The notes under the pieces are model-generated. The model saw nothing but the letters and a program-made list of their open reading frames with translations. It was not told the DNA's origin and ran no database searches. Shown here piece by piece: positions 1 through 4,073 of a DNA stretch of 5,519 nucleotides; position 1 is the first letter of the stretch; the number at the start of each line of letters is the position of its first letter. The translations under genes were made by a program, and so were the position numbers. The stretch is from assembly GCA_021163905.1 (NCBI GenBank), contig JAGGTG010000194.1:1-5519 (forward strand), given 5' to 3'. Origin of the DNA: Candidatus Aerophobota bacterium. GTDB lineage: Bacteria; Aerophobota; Aerophobia; Aerophobales; B3-G15.

Positions 1-102
1 AGCACAGCCAAAAAGCGGAGGCCGAGCTGCAGAGAAGTTAGAGGTGATACTAAACTATGGCGAGGCCGTCTTCCGTGGGATACCCAGGAGCCCTTAAAAT
101 AG
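1..102. other. GC-rich unassigned left edge (possible gene tail, mobile-element end or structured RNA)
   Basis: About 53% G+C by count over the first 100 bases, clearly richer than the AT-rich DNA that follows, with a sharp drop after about base 93. Two plus-strand frames enter from outside the window and stay open: one to a TAA at 95-97 (31 codons, with a stretch reading LNYGEAVFRGIP) and one to a TAG at 100-102 (33 codons). A minus-strand frame is open from 128 to the edge, so open frames alone prove little here. A hairpin can form: TTCC 71-74 with GGAG 87-90 (one U-G pair), and TGGG 76-79 with CCCA 83-86, with G75 bulged. The sequence AAAGTGTCCCAATTT at 115-129 just downstream resembles an insertion-sequence end, but this is an impression only. 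I do not recognise the product. Confidence 0.3.
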
Positions 103-144
103 AAAGTCTTATGAAAAGTGTCCCAATTTCAGAGTTATTTTAAA

Positions 145-172
145 TTGACATCTTTATAAAAAACATTAAAAT
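145..172 (+). promoter_or_regulatory. Sigma-70-like promoter for vapBC
   Basis: TTGACA at 145-150 is a perfect -35 box. TAAAAT at 167-172 is a one-mismatch -10 box, with a 16-bp spacer. Transcription would start near 179, giving a very short leader before the ATG at 189, with only GGGG at 179-182 as a ribosome binding site. Such an arrangement would suit a self-repressed toxin-antitoxin operon, but no clear antitoxin operator palindrome is visible. Confidence 0.55.
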
Positions 173-188
173 AGAATTGGGGTCAAAT

Positions 189-437
189 ATGAAAGTAAGG
201 AAGCAGGTTTATTTTGATCAGGATACAGAGAAAGATCTGAGAGAATTTGCTATTCTTATGGGAAAAACTGAAACTTCTATAATAAGAGAGGCAGTTAAGC
301 GATATATTCAGGAAAAGCAAAAAGAACAGAAGGAAAAAGAAAACCCTCTTTATAAGATTATTGGTCTTTGTGAGGAAGGGGAAAAAGATGCCTCTTTTAA
401 TCATGACCGATACCTTTATAAAAAGGACAAAGATTAA
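189..437 (+). CDS. vapB: VapB-type ribbon-helix-helix (CopG-like) antitoxin
   Basis: An 82-residue antitoxin expected to bind DNA as a dimer, repress its own operon and neutralise the PIN toxin encoded next. The N-terminus fits a ribbon-helix-helix fold: a short beta strand (KQVYF, residues 5-9), helix 1 (about 12-24), a turn around MGKTE, and helix 2 (about 28-43, SIIREAVKRYI). A highly charged linker (about 41-51) leads to a C-terminal tail with NHDRYLY (71-77), a motif I associate with antitoxins paired with PIN toxins and probably the toxin-wrapping part. The ATG at 189 is preferred over the in-frame TTG at 177 because GGGG lies 6 bases upstream and the beta strand begins directly after it. 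The stop codon shares one base with the vapC start, which implies translational coupling. Antitoxin class is confident; the exact subfamily is not. Confidence 0.85.
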   Translation: MKVRKQVYFDQDTEKDLREFAILMGKTETSIIREAVKRYIQEKQKEQKEKENPLYKIIGLCEEGEKDASFNHDRYLYKKDKD

Positions 438-850
438 TGCTTGTTTTTGTTGATACCAGTGCCTGGATAGCCGTTGCTGTAAAAAAAGACAAAAATCACC
501 AGATTGCTGCCGATTATTATAAGGACCTCCTTAAGATTCCTGCAAGACTTGTTACCTCAAATTATGTTTTGGCTGAAACTTATACTCGCCTTAGGTATGA
601 TGTGAGTCATCAAAAAACTTTAGAGTTTTATGGTATAATACTTGAAGCTTGCAAGGAAAACAGGTTGGCTGTGATTTGGATAGATGAGAGGTTGGAAAGA
701 GATTCCTGGGAAATATTCAAAAAATATTCAGATCAAATGTTTTCCTTTGTTGATTGCACAAGTTTTGCTATCTGTAAAAAGATTAAGGTTGATCAGGTTT
801 TTGCCTTTGACGATGATTTTAAAATTACGGGATTTTTAGTAAAACCCTAA
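437..850 (+). CDS. vapC: VapC-type PIN-domain ribonuclease toxin
   Basis: A 137-residue single PIN domain, the usual VapC size. PIN toxins are Mg2+-dependent endoribonucleases that cut tRNA or rRNA when the antitoxin is lost. The acidic active-site set is complete: Asp6 in FVDTSAW, Glu47 in YVLAETYTRLR, Asp106 in FSFVDCTSFA, and the aspartates at 125-127 in AFDDDF. No truncation or active-site loss is seen, so it should be an active toxin. Its ATG overlaps the antitoxin TAA (TAATG), the standard antitoxin-first order with coupled translation. No terminator hairpin is visible before hisD, which begins 38 bases downstream, so transcription may read through. The RNA target cannot be told from the sequence. 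Confidence 0.92.
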   Translation: MLVFVDTSAWIAVAVKKDKNHQIAADYYKDLLKIPARLVTSNYVLAETYTRLRYDVSHQKTLEFYGIILEACKENRLAVIWIDERLERDSWEIFKKYSDQMFSFVDCTSFAICKKIKVDQVFAFDDDFKITGFLVKP

Positions 851-875
851 GAAAAAACTTACTACTTATAAAAGG

Positions 876-883
876 AAAGGAGG
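876..883 (+). promoter_or_regulatory. Strong ribosome binding site that fixes the TTG start of hisD
   Basis: AAAGGAGG lies 5 bases before the TTG at 889 and supports that non-ATG start. There is no in-frame ATG until about codon 30, inside the conserved protein. Confidence 0.8.
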
Positions 884-888
884 ATTTT

Positions 889-2190
889 TTGAGAGCCCCA
901 CTGAGATTAAAGGATATTTCTGAAAAGGAGTATAAAAGAATTATTCAAAGATCCACTTTTCAAATTGATAAGATTATGGAAAAGGTAATTTCCATAGTGG
1001 ATGAGGTAAGGAAAAATGGAGATGAGGCAGTTTTAAAATTCACAAGAGAGTTTGATAAAGTTAACCTTTCAAAGCAGCAACTTATACTCAGCAAGAATAA
1101 AATCAGAAAGGCCTATAGCAAAGTTTCCTCCTCTTTTATTGATTCTGTCAGCAAAATGCGGGAGAGGATTGAGGATTTTCATAAGAGTCAGATTCCCAAA
1201 AACTGGTCAGTTAAAAAAGATGCATCGGGAACCTACAGGTTGGGGGAGATTTTTCCTCCTGTGCAAAAGGCAGGAGTCTACGTTCCGGGAGGAAAGGCCT
1301 GTTATCCTTCAACTGCAGTTATGGGGTGTGTTCCTGCCAGGTTAGCCGGGGTACTCACAGTAGTTGTTTGCACTCCTCCTTCTCCCTCAGGGGATGTACC
1401 CCCTGAAGTTATTGTCGCATCAGACATTGCCGGTGCTGATGTGATTGTAAATGCAGGAGGAGCTCAGGCTATAGCGGCTCTTGCCTTTGGGACGGAAAGT
1501 ATCCCTAAGGTAGATGTCATAGCAGGACCCGGAAATATATACGTCAATGCCGCTAAATCTTACCTTTTCAGTCTTGGCAGGGTGGGTATTGACTGTCCTG
1601 CAGGCCCAAGTGAAGTTTTAATTATAGCAGATGATTCTGCCTCTCCTTCGTTTATTATATGGGATATGCTGGCACAGGCAGAGCACGATGAGATGGCCTG
1701 GGCTGTTCTTGTAACCCCCTCTCAAAAGCTGGCAGATAAGGTGTGGAAAGGCATAGAAGGGCAGTTAGAATTTACTGAAAGAAAAAGTATAATTCAGGCC
1801 TCCCTTGAAAGTAACGGATATATTATTCTGGTGGATAATCTTGAGGAGGCGGTTAATTTTGCAAATGAGTTTGCTCCAGAGCATCTTGAGATTTTAACAG
1901 AAAATCCTGACCCTCTTCTTTCCCTTATCAAGAATGCAGGATCGGTATTCTTAGGGGAAAATTCTCCAGTAGCCGCTGGAGATTATTTCAGTGGAACCAA
2001 TCATATTTTGCCCACCGGAGGAACAGCCAGATTTTTTTCCGGATGTTCGGTTCACACCTTTTTAAAGAGAATAACCTATCAAAATCTTACCCGACAGGCT
2101 CTTGCTAAAATGGAGGAGCCAGTATCTCATCTTTCCCGTCAGGAGGGATTTCAGGCTCATCTAAAATCCATTCAGATTCGTCTAAAATAA
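889..2190 (+). CDS. hisD: Histidinol dehydrogenase (HisD)
   Basis: Catalyses the last two steps of histidine biosynthesis: zinc-dependent, NAD-linked oxidation of L-histidinol through histidinal to L-histidine in the cytoplasm. At 433 residues it is full length. Family signatures run in order: GVYVPGGKACYPS (129-141), VNAGGAQAIAALAFGT (187-202), IAGPGNIYVNAAK (211-223), PAGPSEVLIIAD (237-248), and GTNHILPTGGTARF (369-382). By analogy with the E. coli enzyme, the zinc ligands are Gln263 and His266 in LAQAEHDEMA, Asp365 in AGDYFSG and His424 in FQAHL. The catalytic pair is Glu331-His332 in APEHLEI. All are present, so it should be active. HisD-like dehydrogenases of sulfonate metabolism exist, but the complete zinc and catalytic set favours true HisD. 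It starts with TTG after a strong ribosome binding site. No other his gene flanks it; upstream is a toxin-antitoxin pair, from whose promoter it may be transcribed. Confidence 0.96.
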   Translation: MRAPLRLKDISEKEYKRIIQRSTFQIDKIMEKVISIVDEVRKNGDEAVLKFTREFDKVNLSKQQLILSKNKIRKAYSKVSSSFIDSVSKMRERIEDFHKSQIPKNWSVKKDASGTYRLGEIFPPVQKAGVYVPGGKACYPSTAVMGCVPARLAGVLTVVVCTPPSPSGDVPPEVIVASDIAGADVIVNAGGAQAIAALAFGTESIPKVDVIAGPGNIYVNAAKSYLFSLGRVGIDCPAGPSEVLIIADDSASPSFIIWDMLAQAEHDEMAWAVLVTPSQKLADKVWKGIEGQLEFTERKSIIQASLESNGYIILVDNLEEAVNFANEFAPEHLEILTENPDPLLSLIKNAGSVFLGENSPVAAGDYFSGTNHILPTGGTARFFSGCSVHTFLKRITYQNLTRQALAKMEEPVSHLSRQEGFQAHLKSIQIRLK

Positions 2191-2247
2191 ACTCCCCTCC
2201 AAACCAACCAAACACACCCAACGACCCAACAGACTAAGCAAAACTTT

Positions 2248-2264
2248 TCCAGTTTCGGGAAAAA
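2248..2264 (+). repeat. Left arm of perfect 17-bp inverted repeat
   Basis: TCCAGTTTCGGGAAAAA is the exact reverse complement of bases 2576-2592. A second, inner matching pair, GCTGCCC at 2279-2285 and GGGCAGC at 2562-2568, supports a deliberate paired end rather than chance. Confidence 0.85.
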
Positions 2265-2308
2265 TCCTATGATTCTTTGCTGCCCGCCGAGTGTGTTTTT
2301 TATAATTG

Positions 2309-2388
2309 GTTTGCTGGTTGTTCGGTTAGTCAGTTGTCTGGCTTGTCGGTTTGCCAGTTGGTCGGTTGATGCGTAGATGTGTAAATGC
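2309..2388 (+). repeat. Degenerate tandem 8-mer, ten units of pattern GTTNNYNN
   Basis: Cutting from 2309 every 8 bases gives ten units. Position 1 is G in all ten, position 2 is T in nine, position 3 is T in eight and position 6 is a pyrimidine in all ten. The other positions vary freely. Phase is kept for 80 bases without an insertion or deletion. Confidence 0.75.
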
Positions 2389-2423
2389 GTTCTATGTTCG
2401 AGGTTCTACGTTCAACGTTGCTT
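2389..2423 (+). repeat. Degenerate tandem 7-mer, five units beginning GTT
   Basis: Directly continuing the 8-mer run, the period changes to 7. Five units all begin with GTT, and four of the five have C at position 4 (for example GTTCTAT, GTTCGAG, GTTCTAC). Confidence 0.75.
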
Positions 2424-2429
2424 TAAACA

Positions 2430-2553
2430 AAACACACCAAACACACCAAATCAACCAAACACACCAGACAGACGAAGTTGACCCAACGACGCAATGACTC
2501 AACTGACCCAACAGACGAAATGGACAAGATGGACGAAATAGACGAGATAGACG
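2430..2553 (-). repeat. Degenerate tandem ~9-mer in the opposite orientation
   Basis: The left part has units AAACACACC at 2430-2438, 2439-2447 and 2457-2465, with AAATCAACC between. The right part has GAC-headed units, ending in four 9-mers from 2514 to 2549 of type GACGAAATG. Between them a few units are 8 bases. Read on the minus strand these become GTC- or GTG-led words, so this block looks like the same kind of element as the GTT run, inverted. Confidence 0.65.
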
Positions 2554-2575
2554 TTTTACCGGGGCAGCCCTGAAT

Positions 2576-2592
2576 TTTTTCCCGAAACTGGA
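2576..2592 (-). repeat. Right arm of perfect 17-bp inverted repeat
   Basis: TTTTTCCCGAAACTGGA is the exact reverse complement of 2248-2264. It ends only 10 bases before the -35 box of the arsR promoter. Confidence 0.85.
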
Positions 2593-2602
2593 GATTTGCC
2601 TC

Positions 2603-2630
2603 TTGACTTAGTTTATTAGTTTATTATAAT
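2603..2630 (+). promoter_or_regulatory. Sigma-70-like promoter for the arsR-glutaredoxin-thioredoxin operon
   Basis: TTGACT (2603-2608) and a perfect TATAAT (2625-2630) are separated by 16 bp. The spacer is exactly two perfect tandem copies of TAGTTTAT (2609-2616 and 2617-2624). The start would be near 2637, about 21 bases before the arsR TTG. Confidence 0.8.
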
Positions 2631-2642
2631 ATCCTGAATTAT
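2626..2642 (+). promoter_or_regulatory. Possible operator dyad over the arsR transcription start
   Basis: ATAAT at 2626-2630 and ATTAT at 2638-2642 form a perfect short inverted repeat with a 7-bp centre, overlapping the -10 box and start point. ArsR-family repressors often bind AT-rich dyads at this place in their own promoters. The arms are short and AT-only, so chance is possible. Confidence 0.3.
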
Positions 2643-2644
2643 TG

Positions 2645-2654
2645 AGGAGGTGAT
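2645..2654 (+). promoter_or_regulatory. Near-perfect ribosome binding site for the TTG start of arsR
   Basis: GAGGAGGTGA matches the anti-Shine-Dalgarno sequence over ten bases and lies 3 bases before the TTG at 2658, supporting this non-ATG start. Confidence 0.8.
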
Positions 2655-2657
2655 TAT

Positions 2658-2927
2658 TTGCAAGAAGGTCAAATAGCCGATGTTCTAAAGGCTCTTGCTC
2701 ACCCCTCCCGGATAAAAATAATCCAGGTATTGGAAAAAGGAGAGCGATGCGTAAAAGATCTTGAAAAATTGGTGATGATAAAACAATCTAATCTTTCTCA
2801 ACATCTCAGAATTTTAAAGGATAAGGGGATCCTGGAATGCGAGAGAGATGGGATGGAGATGTGCTATCGGATAAAGGACAGAAAAATTTTGGATGTGATA
2901 AAGTGCACAGAAAAATTTTTTACTTAA
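2658..2927 (+). CDS. ArsR/SmtB-family winged-helix transcriptional regulator
   Basis: An 89-residue protein, short but complete for a family of metal- or redox-responsive repressors that leave DNA when they bind their signal. Signatures: ALAHPSRIKIIQVL (residues 12-25), the recognition-helix region KQSNLSQHLRILKDKGIL (42-59), and a wing with ECERDGMEMCYRI (60-72). The classic arsenic/cadmium site ELCVCDL is here ERCVKDL (29-35): the first cysteine, Cys31, is kept and the second is Lys33. Further cysteines are Cys61, Cys69 and Cys83. The signal may therefore be a different metal, a thiol oxidant or a persulfide rather than arsenite. It is first in an operon with a glutaredoxin-like protein 10 bases downstream and a thioredoxin after that, and probably represses them and itself. 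The family is confident; the signal is unknown. Confidence 0.9.
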   Translation: MQEGQIADVLKALAHPSRIKIIQVLEKGERCVKDLEKLVMIKQSNLSQHLRILKDKGILECERDGMEMCYRIKDRKILDVIKCTEKFFT

Positions 2928-2937
2928 GGAGGTTAGT

Positions 2938-3186
2938 ATGGCGGGGAAAAAAGTTATCCTCTTCTCCTCATCATCCTGCCCCTGGTGTTCTCGAGCTAAA
3001 AATTACCTTCGCCAGAATGGGATTAGGGTGAAAGAAATAAGAGTCGATAAGGATCCGGATGCAGCTCGGGATGTAGTGAGACTAACCGGACAAATGGGTG
3101 TTCCTGTTCTTTTAATTGGTAGAGCAAGGGTGGTCGGATTTGATAAAGCTAAGATAGATCGTTTATTAGGATTAAAGGGACATTAA
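2938..3186 (+). CDS. Glutaredoxin-like (YruB-type/NrdH-like) redox protein
   Basis: An 82-residue single thioredoxin-fold domain for cytoplasmic thiol-disulfide exchange. The redox motif is CPWC (Cys14-Cys17) after the first strand KKVILFS. GQMGVPVLLIG (51-61) carries the cis-proline Pro56, and VVGFDKAKIDRLL (65-77) forms the C-terminal part. The GQMGVPV...GFDK pattern is what I know from the YruB group of glutaredoxin-like proteins, which often occur in anaerobes that lack glutathione and may be reduced by a thioredoxin-type system. Its ribosome binding site AAGGAGGT overlaps the arsR stop codon, so the two are translationally coupled. The thioredoxin gene follows after 19 bases. The partner reductase and target are not in the window. 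Confidence 0.88.
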   Translation: MAGKKVILFSSSSCPWCSRAKNYLRQNGIRVKEIRVDKDPDAARDVVRLTGQMGVPVLLIGRARVVGFDKAKIDRLLGLKGH

Positions 3187-3205
3187 AATAAAAAGGAGAA
3201 AAAAT

Positions 3206-3544
3206 ATGGCGGAAAAAATCTTCACAGATAAAAACTGGGAAAGTGAGGTTTTAAATTCAGATCTTCCTGTAATGGTTGATTTCTGGGCTGAATGGTGCAT
3301 GCCCTGTTATATGATAGCTCCAGCTGTGGAAAAAGTAGCTGAGGCTTATAATGGTAAAATAAAAGTCGGAAAACTAAACGTTGATGAAAATCCTGTTACA
3401 GCTGGAAAATATCGAGTTATGGCAATTCCCACTCTTTTGTTTTTCAACGAAGGGAAATTAGTAGATAGAATAGTGGGGGTTGTATCCAAAAAAGTTATAG
3501 AAGATAAAATTGAAAAAATTTTAGAAAAGGAGAAATCAGGTTAA
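3206..3544 (+). CDS. trxA: Thioredoxin
   Basis: A 112-residue classical thioredoxin, a cytoplasmic protein-disulfide reductant. Family marks: the buried acid Asp25 in VMVDFWAEW, active site Trp30-Cys31-Met32-Pro33-Cys34, Pro39 in the kinked helix, KLNVDENPVTAGKYRV (56-71), cis-proline Pro75 in AIPTLLFF, and the GKLVDRIVG strand pair. The usual WCGPC is WCMPC here, and the Lys/Arg that normally follows is Tyr35. This could tune redox potential or partner choice. AAAGGAG about 8 bases before the ATG is the ribosome binding site. It is third gene after arsR and the CPWC protein. No thioredoxin reductase is visible, so electrons must come from elsewhere in the genome. Confidence 0.95.
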   Translation: MAEKIFTDKNWESEVLNSDLPVMVDFWAEWCMPCYMIAPAVEKVAEAYNGKIKVGKLNVDENPVTAGKYRVMAIPTLLFFNEGKLVDRIVGVVSKKVIEDKIEKILEKEKSG

Positions 3545-3557
3545 ATTCAAAACAGCA

Positions 3558-3630
3558 AAATAAGCGTAGGGGCTTAATAAACAAAGCCCCTACCAAAATA
3601 TATCTTAAAAAGTTTCTCATTAAATAAGCG
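3558..3630. repeat. 9-bp direct repeats around a GTAGGGGC hairpin (possible small inserted element)
   Basis: AAATAAGCG occurs at 3558-3566 and again at 3622-3630. Between the copies lie 55 bases carrying the 10-bp hairpin at 3566-3593. A direct repeat of this length on both sides of a hairpin unit would fit a target duplication left by a tiny non-autonomous insertion, but one base of the left copy is shared with the hairpin and chance cannot be excluded. Confidence 0.4.
3566..3593 (+). terminator. 10-bp hairpin between trxA and the ferredoxin gene (terminator or REP-like repeat)
   Basis: GTAGGGGCTT (3566-3575) pairs perfectly with AAGCCCCTAC (3584-3593) across an 8-base A-rich loop. It lies 21 bases after the trxA stop, where a terminator would be expected, but it has no T-run after the stem, so classical intrinsic termination is doubtful. 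It could stabilise the 3' end of the upstream mRNA, lower expression of the genes beyond, or be a copy of a dispersed GTAGGGGC-type repeat. Confidence 0.5.
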
Positions 3631-3642
3631 ATGGGTGTTAAA

Positions 3643-3849
3643 ATGCCAAAACCAAAAGCAATGATAGATTATCTAAAATGTCATCCTGAAAAGTGTGATA
3701 CAGGAATCTGTGTTGCTACACTTAAATGCCCTGTCAGAGTTTTAAGACAAGATGCCCCTCAAGAGGTTCCTTATGTACTACAGGATTTTTGCGTTGGTTG
3801 CGGTAAGTGTGCTGCAGCCTGTCCTTTTAAGGCAATTAAAATGATGTAA
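3643..3849 (+). CDS. Small two-cluster 4Fe-4S ferredoxin, RLI-N-terminal-like
   Basis: A 68-residue electron carrier predicted to hold two [4Fe-4S] clusters. The C-terminal motif is canonical: Cys50-x2-Cys53-x2-Cys56-x3-Cys60-Pro in FCVGCGKCAAACPFKAI. The N-terminal set is unusual: Cys13-x4-Cys18-x4-Cys23-x5-Cys29-Pro, preceded by a DY pair (MIDYLKC), reminiscent of the iron-sulfur domain at the front of ABCE1/RLI proteins. The alternative in-frame ATG at 3631 adds four residues. I prefer 3643 because a weak GGGTG lies 5 bases before it and nothing resembling a ribosome binding site precedes 3631. It sits 98 bases after trxA, across a hairpin, and two small genes follow closely. It may supply electrons to a thiol or metal-linked reaction, but no partner enzyme is visible. 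Confidence 0.88.
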   Translation: MPKPKAMIDYLKCHPEKCDTGICVATLKCPVRVLRQDAPQEVPYVLQDFCVGCGKCAAACPFKAIKMM

Positions 3850-3878
3850 TTTAATCACCAAATTAAAGGGGGTATATA

Positions 3879-4049
3879 ATGGCAAGAGTAGCAGTAGGGT
3901 TAAGTGATGAAGAGGTAGAGGAACTTAAAGTGATAATTATGGACAAGGATAAAGATGAAGCTTTAAAGTTTTTAAAGGAAAAAATCTACTCTCAGGTACT
4001 TCGTAAAGAAAAAGGGAAGCTGGATGTTCAGGGAAAAACTCATCTTTAA
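3879..4049 (+). CDS. Small uncharacterised acidic/basic protein, 56 residues
   Basis: ATG at 3879 follows AAAGGGGGT (3865-3873) at 5 bases, a strong ribosome binding site. The frame stays open to the TAA at 4047-4049. The product starts MARVAVGLSDEEVEELK, continues through a charged, probably helical middle (MDKDKDEALKFLKEKI, 21-36), and ends KGKLDVQGKTHL. It has no cysteine, signal peptide or membrane segment. The sequence suggests a short strand followed by two helices. It lies 29 bases after the ferredoxin gene and 24 bases before another small gene, probably in the same transcript. I do not recognise a named family. The good ribosome binding site, spacing and codon use like its neighbours argue that it is real. 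Confidence 0.72.
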   Translation: MARVAVGLSDEEVEELKVIIMDKDKDEALKFLKEKIYSQVLRKEKGKLDVQGKTHL

Positions 4050-4073
4050 TTAACCGATAAAAGGGAAAATAAA

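Larger units (their letters stand above)
2191..2592. repeat. Composite intergenic element of phased short repeats bounded by an inverted repeat
   Basis: This gene-free gap between hisD and arsR has no plausible coding frame. In order it holds: a C/A-rich block (2191-2240), the left arm of a perfect 17-bp inverted repeat (2248-2264), a G/T-rich run of 8-base units (2309-2388), a run of 7-base units (2389-2423), a C/A- then G/A-rich run of mostly 9-base units (2430-2553), and the right arm (2576-2592). The C/A blocks read on the minus strand as GT-leading words, so the whole element is built of GTT/GTC-headed units of 7 to 9 bases in alternating orientation. I know of no named family to assign it to. 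It is not CRISPR-like, since there are no long identical repeats and no spacers. Confidence 0.75.

Noticed and set aside
183..404. Minus-strand open frame opposite vapB
   Set aside because: Phe/Leu/Ser-rich antisense shadow of an AT-rich, Lys-rich gene. vapB has clear family motifs on the plus strand.
1052..1345. Plus-strand open frame inside hisD
   Set aside because: Lies in another frame within conserved HisD sequence and shows no domain.
889..2190. HisD paralogue of sulfonate (dihydroxypropanesulfonate) metabolism instead of histidinol dehydrogenase
   Set aside because: The complete zinc-ligand and catalytic Glu-His set and full length fit true HisD, and no sulfonate genes are nearby.
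2277..2306. Promoter driving transcription into the GTT array (TTGCTG and TATAAT, 18-bp spacer)
   Set aside because: The -10 match is perfect, but the -35 has only three matches and the site lies in a biased-composition region. Not strong enough to list.
2309..2553. CRISPR array
   Set aside because: Units are only 7-9 bases, degenerate, and have no spacers; no cas gene is present.
2427..2573. Possible small repetitive protein (Lys-His-Thr then Asp-Glu-Met triplets) from the 9-base period
   Set aside because: Open for about 48 codons but with no start codon or ribosome binding site near its beginning. The frame is open because the C/A repeats lack stop codons.
2837..3031. Open frame spanning the end of arsR and the start of the glutaredoxin gene
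   Set aside because: Out of frame with two well-supported genes and without family features.
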